A stretch of 6,453 nucleotides of DNA, from NCBI GenBank assembly GCA_905195005.1, contig CAJJUC010000140.1, forward strand, positions 1 to 6,453, in the 5' to 3' direction. The translations under genes and the position numbers were made by a program. The stretch is from an uncultured Eubacteriales bacterium. GTDB taxonomy: Bacteria > Bacillota > Clostridia > UMGS1883. The notes below the pieces were generated by a model that saw only the letters and a program-made list of their open reading frames with translations, did not search any database and had not been told where the DNA came from. Each line of letters begins with the position of its first letter. The stretch's first letter is position 1. Shown here in pieces: positions 1-5,066 of this stretch.

Positions 1-786
1 TTAAACCTTAACCGTGCGGTGCAAATCCGCTTTAAGCTCCTCATAATCAACGTTGCCGCCGTTATGGCGATATGCCGCAAGCGCGGTGACAATATCAATA
101 TCCTTGATAATTATATCGCCGCCGCCGTGAAGCCTGCGCTTGAAATTGTAATATTTTTCAACGTATTTGAAATAATCCTCCGTCTGCTTTTGATTTTCCG
201 CGGTCAGCGGTCTTTTTGCCGCATAGTAGAGATATTTTTTTATATTCGTTGTATATTCGCCCGTTTTTTCGGTGAGTGCGGCAATTTTGTATGCGGAAAG
301 ATATTTACCCTCTTTTTTCAGCGCTTCATATTCCTTGGCGTCCTCAAGAGCCAAGCTGATGAAATTTTCGCCCGCTTTTTCGTTTTTCATCAGGTCATGA
401 ATGTACCACCGTGTGGAATGGCGCGAAATTACAGACGCTTTGCGCTTGTCCGAAAGAAACACGCGGCATTTGTTTGTGTAATATTTAAGCGGCGCTTTCA
501 GCTGCGGAACCGACGCAAACTGGCGGATAAGCATAAACGTCCACATAATATCGCCTTCATCAAAGGCATCGCACGCCTCATGAAACCGCGGCGAATCCTC
601 AGATTCAAAGTTAAGATAATCGGTGAAAGCGAAATTGCGGATTGAGCGTTTCTTCAATGCAAAATTATATGCCTTTGTGAAATCGCGGCGGTCAACGTCT
701 TTTTTGAGCTCATCGTTCCAAAGACGCAAAAATTCTGCCTTATCTGCTGCGGCTGCCTGTTCCGCCCTTTTTTTGAAAAAAAACAT
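1..786 (-). CDS. Hypothetical protein, 261 aa, lysine-rich and probably all-helical
   Basis: I do not recognise this family. The protein begins MFFFKKRAEQ, has no signal peptide or clear membrane segment, and is rich in Lys, Glu, Ala and Tyr. Stretches such as YEALKKEGKYLSAYKIAALTEK (split by turns) suggest a series of amphipathic helices, possibly TPR-like, in the cytoplasm; that fold is inferred from composition and no diagnostic motif is visible. The frame closes with TAA at the very edge of the window, so the gene is complete. An in-frame TTG at 807 would give 7 more residues, but it lies at the expected transcription start. The ATG at 786 has GGAGGGG 4 bases upstream (791-797) and is preferred. 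The gene is preceded by its own promoter and by the thrS terminator, so it is probably transcribed alone or as the first gene of a unit running out of the window. Confidence 0.8.
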   Translation of the reverse strand: MFFFKKRAEQAAAADKAEFLRLWNDELKKDVDRRDFTKAYNFALKKRSIRNFAFTDYLNFESEDSPRFHEACDAFDEGDIMWTFMLIRQFASVPQLKAPLKYYTNKCRVFLSDKRKASVISRHSTRWYIHDLMKNEKAGENFISLALEDAKEYEALKKEGKYLSAYKIAALTEKTGEYTTNIKKYLYYAAKRPLTAENQKQTEDYFKYVEKYYNFKRRLHGGGDIIIKDIDIVTALAAYRHNGGNVDYEELKADLHRTVKV

Positions 787-790
787 ATAA

Positions 791-797
791 CCCCTCC
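791..797 (-). promoter_or_regulatory. Ribosome binding site deciding the start of the 261-aa gene
   Basis: GGAGGGG on the minus strand lies 4 bases before the ATG at 786 (6 bases if only GGAGG is counted). It favours this ATG over the in-frame TTG at 807, which has no purine-rich site and sits at the predicted transcript start. Confidence 0.75.
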
Positions 798-816
798 ATA
801 TTGTCAAAGCATGTTT

Positions 817-845
817 ATTATATAATAAATTTTTCCTTTTTTCAA
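817..845 (-). promoter_or_regulatory. Sigma-A type promoter of the 261-aa gene
   Basis: On the minus strand, TTGAAA (840-845) and TATAAT (817-822) are separated by exactly 17 bases. The start of transcription would fall near 810, giving a leader of about 24 bases ahead of the ATG at 786. The surrounding bases are strongly A/T-rich, as expected of a Firmicute promoter, but such richness also raises the chance of a fortuitous match. Confidence 0.7.
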
Positions 846-887
846 TCCTTTTTTTAAAAACGGTTTATATTTTTGTAAAATTATCGG

Positions 888-927
888 AAAATGCGGCAGA
901 CGTCATTTTCAGCGTCTGCCGCATTTT
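888..927 (-). terminator. Intrinsic terminator of thrS
   Basis: Perfect 15-bp inverted repeat: arms 888-902 and 913-927 with a 10-base loop. The core GCGGCAGACG pairs with CGTCTGCCGC. It begins 15 bases past the thrS stop codon. The arm ends in TTTT on the minus strand, followed by a moderately T-rich stretch. The A-run on the other side would let it work on the plus strand too, but no plus-strand gene ends here. Confidence 0.85.
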
Positions 928-942
928 AATGCGGTTATTGTT

Positions 943-2703
943 TTAGAAGATTTCGCTTTCCTTGCGGAGCTTTTCAATAAACTCGTCAAGCGACATCGTT
1001 TCGGTTTTATTCGTATCTCTGCTGCGGACGGAAACCGTTTTTTCCTCGATTTCCTTCTGCCCGATAATAAGCATGTAGGGAATGCGGTCAACCGACTGCG
1101 CTTCGCGGATCATATAACCGATTTTTTCGTTTCGGCTGTCCATTTCGCAGCGGATGCCTGCTTTTTTAAGCGCCGCAAACACCTCTTCGCCGTATTCCGC
1201 ACTCTTTTCGGAAACAAGCAGCACCTTCGCCTGAACGGGCGAAAGCCATGCCGGGAATTTGCCTGCGTAATGCTCGGTGATAATTCCGATGAATCTTTCA
1301 ATCGAGCCGAAGCAAACGCGGTGAATCATAATCGGGCGCTGCTTTTCGCCGTGCTCGTCAACATACTCAAGCTCAAAATTGAGCGGCATCTGGAAATCAA
1401 GCTGAATTGTTCCGCACTGCCACGTGCGTCCGAGCGAATCCTCAAGATGGAAGTCAATCTTAGGCCCGTAGAACGCGCCGTCGCCCTCGTTGATTGTGTA
1501 GGGCATGTTAAGCTTTTCAAGCGCATTTTTAAGTCCGTTGGTTGCCGCTTCCCAGTCCTCATCGCTTCCCATGCTGTCCTCGGGGCGCGTTGAAAGCTCA
1601 ACGGAGTATTTGAAGCCGAACTTATTGTAAACCTCGTTAATAAGATGAACAACGCCCATAATCTCGTCCGTTATCTGCTCGCGTCGCATGAAAATGTGCG
1701 CGTCGTCCTGGTTAAAGCAGCGAACGCGGAAAAGCCCATGCAGCGCGCCGCGCAGCTCATGGCGGTGAACAAGTCCGATTTCACCGACGCGCATCGGCAG
1801 CTCGCGGTAGCTGTGCGGCTTGTTTTTATAAACCAGCACGCCGCCGGGGCAGTTCATCGGCTTGATGCAGTAATCGTCATCATCGATAACAGTGGAGTAC
1901 ATGTTATCCTTGTAATGATCCCAGTGACCGCTTGTTTCCCACAGCTTGCGGTTCATGATAAGCGGCGTTGAAACCTCAACATAGCCCTCACGCCCGTGAA
2001 TTGCGCGCCAGTAACCGATAAGAATGTTTTTAAGAACCATGCCATTCGGGAGGTAGAACGGGAAGCCCGGCGCTTCATCGCGGAACATGAAAAGATCCAT
2101 TTCCCTGCCGATTTTGCGGTGATCTCTCCTTTCGGCTTCCTCAAGCAGCTTTAAGTGATCTTCAAGCTCCTCCTGCGTTGCAAAGGCAATTCCTTTTATT
2201 CTTGTGAGCATCTTGTTTTTATTGTCGTTTTTCCAGTAAGCGCCCGACTGACCCATTATCTTGAACGCCTTAAGCGCCTTTGTGTAACAGATGTGCGGCC
2301 CTGTGCACATATCGGTGTAGTCGCCCTGCTCGAAAAAGCTTATCCGGACATCGTCGGGAAGATCGCCGATATGCTCAACCTTGTACTTTTCACCTGCCTG
2401 CTCCATTTTTTCGATTGCTTCCGCATGTGAGCAGAGATAAGGCTTGAAAGGAATGTTTGCCTTGACAATCTTTTTCATTTCCTTTTCGATTGCCGCCAAA
2501 TCCTCATCGGTCAGCTTCCTGTCGCCGAGGTCAACATCATAATAAAAGCCCGTTTCCGTTGCCGGACCGTATGCAAAACGTGCCTCCGGGTACAAATGCT
2601 TGATTGCCTGCGCCATGATATGCGCCGCAGAATGGCGCAGAACGCTGAGCTCCTCGCCTTTCGGACACTCCTCAACATTTCCGTTGCTGTAAATAATCTT
2701 CAT
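943..2703 (-). CDS. thrS: Threonyl-tRNA synthetase (ThrRS), short form without a complete TGS domain
   Basis: Charges tRNA-Thr with threonine in the cytoplasm (class II aminoacyl-tRNA synthetase). The editing domain comes first: HSAAH (His24, His28) and CTGPH (Cys133, His137) match the four editing residues of the E. coli enzyme, with the same 105-residue spacing between the pairs. The catalytic core follows, with zinc ligands Cys285 (NCPGG), His336 (QDDAHIF) and His461 (MIHRV), motif 2 around RHELRGALHGLFRVR (314-328) and motif 3 with GSIER (466-470). The anticodon-binding domain runs from about 490 to the end. At 586 residues it is about 50-60 shorter than the usual 635-645. The missing part is the N-terminal TGS domain, of which only a first-strand-like piece (KIIYSNGNVEECPKG) precedes the editing domain. 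An in-frame TGA upstream and a promoter close to the ATG rule out a longer start. Identity is certain. Confidence 0.98.
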   Translation of the reverse strand: MKIIYSNGNVEECPKGEELSVLRHSAAHIMAQAIKHLYPEARFAYGPATETGFYYDVDLGDRKLTDEDLAAIEKEMKKIVKANIPFKPYLCSHAEAIEKMEQAGEKYKVEHIGDLPDDVRISFFEQGDYTDMCTGPHICYTKALKAFKIMGQSGAYWKNDNKNKMLTRIKGIAFATQEELEDHLKLLEEAERRDHRKIGREMDLFMFRDEAPGFPFYLPNGMVLKNILIGYWRAIHGREGYVEVSTPLIMNRKLWETSGHWDHYKDNMYSTVIDDDDYCIKPMNCPGGVLVYKNKPHSYRELPMRVGEIGLVHRHELRGALHGLFRVRCFNQDDAHIFMRREQITDEIMGVVHLINEVYNKFGFKYSVELSTRPEDSMGSDEDWEAATNGLKNALEKLNMPYTINEGDGAFYGPKIDFHLEDSLGRTWQCGTIQLDFQMPLNFELEYVDEHGEKQRPIMIHRVCFGSIERFIGIITEHYAGKFPAWLSPVQAKVLLVSEKSAEYGEEVFAALKKAGIRCEMDSRNEKIGYMIREAQSVDRIPYMLIIGQKEIEEKTVSVRSRDTNKTETMSLDEFIEKLRKESEIF

Positions 2704-2713
2704 TTCTTTATCA

Positions 2714-2718
2714 CTCCT
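2714..2718 (-). promoter_or_regulatory. Ribosome binding site of thrS
   Basis: AGGAG on the minus strand, 10 bases before the ATG at 2703. The spacing is a little long, but no other start codon fits better and the frame is closed by TGA a short way upstream. Confidence 0.65.
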
Positions 2719-2774
2719 ATAACAAACAAATCACCGTACGCGCGGAAAATCTGTTTTAAATGCAATTATACTTT

Positions 2775-2803
2775 ATTATATACCAAACTGCGTTAAAAGT
2801 CAA
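2775..2803 (-). promoter_or_regulatory. Sigma-A type promoter of thrS
   Basis: TTGACT (2798-2803) and TATAAT (2775-2780) on the minus strand, with a 17-base spacer. Transcription would start near 2768, leaving a leader of about 65 bases. That is too short for a T-box riboswitch, which is how many Firmicutes control thrS, and I see no T-box-like sequence in it. A second TATAAT at 2765-2770 lacks a matching -35. Confidence 0.85.
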
Positions 2804-2836
2804 TTACTTTGACGTATTTTCGGAGAAAAAGAACAA

Positions 2837-2874
2837 GGACCGTTTAAAAAGCCGATTGACTTTTTAAACGGTCC
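2837..2874 (-). terminator. Intrinsic terminator after the SLH reading frame
   Basis: Perfect 15-bp inverted repeat: GGACCGTTTAAAAAG at 2837-2851 and its reverse complement at 2860-2874, with an 8-base loop. It starts 10 bases past the stop at 2885. The downstream minus-strand sequence is T-rich (TTGTTCTTTTTC). It separates the SLH remnant from the thrS promoter. Confidence 0.85.
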
Positions 2875-2884
2875 CAAAAGGATA

Positions 2885-4198
2885 TTATTTGTTAAATAAG
2901 TTAAAGACCCTCATGAACACTGCCGCTGCCTGCGCTCTTGTTGAAATCCCTTTCGGGCTGAGCGTGTCGGCTGTCATTCCGTTGATAATGCCGCTGCCTG
3001 CCGCGTACCGCATTGCGGAAACAGCATAGTCGGAAATTTCGGAATAATCGGCATAGGAAAGAATGTTCGTGCTTTCCCCGGCGCTTAAATCCATTTTCTT
3101 ATAAGCCGCATACCGGTAAATCATTGCCGCCATCTGCTCGCGCGTGATGCTTTCGTCCGGCGCAAATTCCGCGTCCGAAACGCCTTTGACAATTCCGTTT
3201 GCATTTGCCCATGCAACAGCATTTTCATAATAACTGCCGTTTGCAATGTCGCTGAACGGGGAAGCCTGCGCCTGCGGCTCTTTTTCCATGCGGTAAAGAA
3301 CCGTTACAAGCATCGCGCGGCTCACTGCTCCGTTCGGGTCAAATTCATTGTCCGAAACGCCCTTCATCAGCCCGTTTGAATAAACGAATTTCATCGGCTC
3401 ATAGAACCAGTCGCTTTTTTGAACATCGCTGAAAGGACTGCCCGAACCGGTCTGCTCCGTCTGATTGCTGCTTTGCGTATCGTCTTTTTTAGCTCCGCCG
3501 GGAGCAACGGATATTGACGAGCCGCGGCTTCCGCCGCCACCGCCGCCGCCGCCACCGCCGCCGGAATCCTTTTTCGATACCTTCAGCGTAAATGTCGCGC
3601 TTGCGGCGCTGTGAGTTTCGGTTTCCGCCGCCGATGCGGTTATATCGGTCGTTCCCGTGCCTTTTATCGTTATCAAGCCGTTATTGTCAACCGTTGCAAC
3701 GCTTTCATCGCTGCTTGAAAAGCTCACCGCGCCGAAAACAGCTGTTTTTGTCAGCTCGTTTGTGAAAGCTGAATCGGTTGTGTATTTGTTTATGCTGCTT
3801 TTTTCAAACGAAAGCTCCTGCTTCGCTTTTTCAACCGTGACCGTCAGCGTCAGTTTAATCTGTTTTGCCGCCGCGTCATACCCGTTTTCGTTCGTCCAGT
3901 CGTAATCCGCGTCGTTTTCGATTGCGTAATATGCTTCGTACCCGTTGTTTGTAACGGTCGGCACAATGCTTGGGTCTGACCATTTCCAGCCCGTCGGGAG
4001 GGTGATGTCTGATAACGCTTTCCCGTATGTCGTCTTTAAATCTGCCGGTAAAGCGTAGTCGGGCAGAAGTTTTCCGTACTGCGCATTGCACACGCTGCAT
4101 ATCGCTTTTTCTTTTTTCGTTGCCTGACCGCCCTTGTGGTTTTCGCTCCTTTTATAAAATGATAAATCTGTGCTTGGATTCGCGGCTTTGTTTGCCAA
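2885..4198 (-). CDS. SLH-domain cell-surface protein, N-terminally truncated (probable pseudogene remnant)
   Basis: C-terminal part of a secreted wall-anchored protein. From the junction near 4150, in order: a Cys-pair repeat (HKGGQATKKEKAICSVCNAQYG, split here as HKGG...AICSVC...YG) of the kind repeated in clostridial surface proteins; an Ig/MBG-like domain (TYGKALSDITLP...GWKW); a Big2-like domain (FSSSDESVATVDNNGLITIKG); an 11-glycine linker; and three SLH domains (about 3430-3300, 3250-3120 and 3060-2900) that would bind secondary cell-wall polymer. The frame has no signal peptide, no ATG before the SLH region, and opens directly behind the glycosylase stop at 4152. The coordinate given uses a TTG at 4198 inside the glycosylase gene, with no ribosome site; a TTG at 4261 is the only earlier option and is equally unconvincing. 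The domain reading is firm. The protein is probably not exported, and perhaps not made. Confidence 0.75.
   Translation of the reverse strand: MANKAANPSTDLSFYKRSENHKGGQATKKEKAICSVCNAQYGKLLPDYALPADLKTTYGKALSDITLPTGWKWSDPSIVPTVTNNGYEAYYAIENDADYDWTNENGYDAAAKQIKLTLTVTVEKAKQELSFEKSSINKYTTDSAFTNELTKTAVFGAVSFSSSDESVATVDNNGLITIKGTGTTDITASAAETETHSAASATFTLKVSKKDSGGGGGGGGGGGSRGSSISVAPGGAKKDDTQSSNQTEQTGSGSPFSDVQKSDWFYEPMKFVYSNGLMKGVSDNEFDPNGAVSRAMLVTVLYRMEKEPQAQASPFSDIANGSYYENAVAWANANGIVKGVSDAEFAPDESITREQMAAMIYRYAAYKKMDLSAGESTNILSYADYSEISDYAVSAMRYAAGSGIINGMTADTLSPKGISTRAQAAAVFMRVFNLFNK
3530..3562 (-). repeat. Trinucleotide repeat encoding an 11-glycine linker
   Basis: Eleven consecutive glycine codons, nearly all GGC with two GGT, join the Big2-like domain to the SLH region. 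Such triplet runs can change length by slippage without a frameshift. Here it would alter only the length of a flexible spacer. Confidence 0.8.
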
Positions 4199-4715
4199 CT
4201 GATTTTGGAAGCCTGACGCGTGTTGTTTGACAGCACGGATTTTCTTCCGCAGGGGATGCAAGCCACAGGTCGTCGTTTGTTAAGAGATCAACGCTTCTGA
4301 GATTTTCCAATTGCAAACCTTTGTAAATTTTATACGGTCCGTTGAAATAGGTCTGCTCATTTCCGGCGGTGCGGATAAGAACATTGCTGGGCTTGCCTAT
4401 TTCACCACAGGAAATGAGCAGCATTCCACCGAAGACACAGCCTGTGCCGGCTTGTTTTTCAAACAGCGGAGCGTTGGCATCAGTTCTTTTGCCTATGTGA
4501 GCGTAGCCTACTTGGGGGTCATAACCGTAGCAAGCTTTGTCTTTGTAATCGTATGCTTCCGTTTCTGTGATGTAAAGCCTCAAAACATCTTTGTCAGATA
4601 TCTTTCTGCAAATAACTTTTCCCAAAAGCCACTTTGCCGCCTCAACAGGGTCGGAAAAACGCTCACGCTCCTTTTCGGTCATTCTTGGAAATTTTTTTTC
4701 GTTAGTTTCGCTCAT
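4152..4715 (-). CDS. DNA-3-methyladenine glycosylase, AAG/MPG family, divergent
   Basis: Base-excision repair glycosylase of the AAG/MPG fold, expected to remove alkylated purines from DNA. Family signs in the 187-residue product: WLLGKVICRK (29-38), the active-site strand ITETEAY (49-55) with the presumed catalytic Glu53 and pocket Tyr55, VLIRTAG (112-118) with the conserved Arg115, FNGPYKIYKGL (124-134) matching the family's NGPGKL segment, and DDLWLA (148-153). It is divergent. The conserved His after the EAY strand appears replaced (ACYGY), and the usual YxxYGMxxxxN segment is shortened to FGGMLLISCG, so the family Asn is missing. The ATG at 4715 has AAAGGAGG 11 bases upstream; an in-frame ATG at 4751 lies inside the leader hairpin and is rejected. 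The C-terminus (RFIIL) resembles family ends, so the gene looks complete. Its stop directly abuts the truncated SLH frame. Confidence 0.85.
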   Translation of the reverse strand: MSETNEKKFPRMTEKERERFSDPVEAAKWLLGKVICRKISDKDVLRLYITETEAYDYKDKACYGYDPQVGYAHIGKRTDANAPLFEKQAGTGCVFGGMLLISCGEIGKPSNVLIRTAGNEQTYFNGPYKIYKGLQLENLRSVDLLTNDDLWLASPAEENPCCQTTRVRLPKSVGKQSRESKHRFIIL

Positions 4716-4726
4716 TGATCTAAAAT

Positions 4727-4734
4727 CCTCCTTT
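4727..4734 (-). promoter_or_regulatory. Ribosome binding site of the glycosylase gene
   Basis: AAAGGAGG on the minus strand, 11 bases before ATG 4715. It lies one base past the leader hairpin's flank and excludes the in-frame ATG at 4751, which is upstream of it. Confidence 0.75.
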
Positions 4735-4735
4735 G

Positions 4736-4761
4736 TACCACATAATCGCAATTATGTGGTA
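4736..4761 (-). promoter_or_regulatory. Leader hairpin or operator-like palindrome before the glycosylase gene
   Basis: Perfect 11-bp inverted repeat, arms 4736-4746 and 4751-4761 (TACCACATAAT and its complement), around a 4-base centre. In the minus-strand transcript the loop reads UGCG, which fits the UNCG tetraloop pattern. It would sit at about +17 to +42 of the transcript and ends two bases before the AAAGGAGG ribosome site. It could be a dyad operator for a repressor, or an RNA hairpin affecting stability or translation; the sequence alone does not decide. It has no T-tract and is not a terminator. Confidence 0.7.
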
Positions 4762-4784
4762 AGTTATTTTATTGTTCAATACAT

Positions 4785-4813
4785 ATTTTAGCATTTTAAA
4801 AGGTTTTTGTCAA
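4785..4813 (-). promoter_or_regulatory. Sigma-A type promoter of the glycosylase gene
   Basis: TTGACA (4808-4813) and TAAAAT (4785-4790) on the minus strand with a 17-base spacer, so the -35 is a perfect consensus. Transcription would start near 4778, about 63 bases ahead of the ATG at 4715. Confidence 0.85.
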
Positions 4814-4867
4814 TGATTTGCAGCTCCGCGAGCAAAAGCCCTACGGACAAAAGAAAAACAGTGCAGA

Positions 4868-4925
4868 ACGGACAAACTGAACCCGAAGGCGTACAAGGGT
4901 ACTCCGAGAGGTGAAGTTTGTTCGT
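4868..4925. repeat. Nested palindromic intergenic element
   Basis: Outer arms ACGGACAAACT (4868-4878) and AGTTTGTTCGT (4915-4925) pair over 11 positions with one G-T pair. Inside lie further short pairings, including GTAC-AAGG-GTAC at 4891-4902 flanked by GG/CC. The 9-mer ACGGACAAA occurs also at 4843-4851 as a direct repeat. No coding potential is convincing here. The layout suits a REP/MITE-like dispersed repeat or a structured RNA; which one cannot be told from a single copy. Confidence 0.5.
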
Positions 4926-4926
4926 A

Positions 4927-5039
4927 GCATAAAGCATATTTAAAAATAAAATTCGTGAAATCGAATTTTCACCTTAATTCATTAAATTTAGCAAAGTTAC
5001 CGGATACCTCACACATCCAAAACTCAATATGCTTTATGC
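4927..5039. repeat. 113-bp element bounded by 14-bp perfect inverted repeats
   Basis: GCATAAAGCATATT at 4927-4940 is exactly inverted at 5026-5039. The interior is A/T-rich and noncoding and holds a second inverted repeat (AAAATTCG at 4948-4955 with CGAATTTT at 4962-4969). The bounded shape suggests a small non-autonomous mobile element (MITE-like). I see no clear target-site duplication, no transposase, and no second copy in this window. It lies between mtgA and the glycosylase promoter, directly beside the palindromic element at 4868-4925. Confidence 0.55.
4948..4969 (-). terminator. Possible weak terminator after araC-mtgA
   Basis: 8-bp inverted repeat AAAATTCG/CGAATTTT with a 6-base loop, followed on the minus strand by ATTTTTAAAT. 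The stem has only two G-C pairs and lies about 100 bases past the mtgA stop, so it would be weak. It is the only terminator-like structure I see between mtgA and the glycosylase promoter. Confidence 0.3.
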
Positions 5040-5066
5040 GCTCTGTGCATTTTTATTTTGTCCGAA

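Larger units (their letters stand above)
4716..5066. other. Intergenic region between mtgA and the glycosylase gene
   Basis: About 350 bases with no credible gene. From the mtgA side it holds the 113-bp inverted-repeat element, the nested palindrome, a short stretch with a direct repeat of ACGGACAAA (4843-4851 and 4868-4876), the glycosylase promoter, the leader hairpin and the ribosome site. One 49-codon minus-strand frame (4937-4788) crosses it but lacks a ribosome site. Confidence 0.7.

Noticed and set aside
19..645. Long plus-strand open frame (208 codons)
   Set aside because: It is antisense to the 261-aa gene, has no ribosome site or family resemblance, and the minus-strand gene has a promoter and ribosome site.
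784..807. TTG at 807 as start of the 261-aa protein
   Set aside because: It falls at the predicted transcription start and lacks a ribosome site; the ATG at 786 has GGAGGGG just upstream.
2765..2770. Second TATAAT in the thrS leader
   Set aside because: No -35-like sequence at 16-18 bases; the one at 2775-2780 has TTGACT at 17.
4196..4261. TTG codons at 4261 and 4198 as true starts of the SLH protein
   Set aside because: Both lie inside the glycosylase gene without ribosome sites, and the encoded residues have no signal peptide or similarity to surface proteins. A stop lies four codons above 4261, so the extension is a chance open frame.
4715..4751. ATG at 4751 as glycosylase start
   Set aside because: It lies inside the leader hairpin and upstream of AAAGGAGG; the ATG at 4715 is downstream of the site.
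4788..4937. 49-codon minus-strand frame (MLYATNKLHLSEYP...)
   Set aside because: No ribosome site, runs through the palindromic element and across the glycosylase promoter, and its content follows the repeat.
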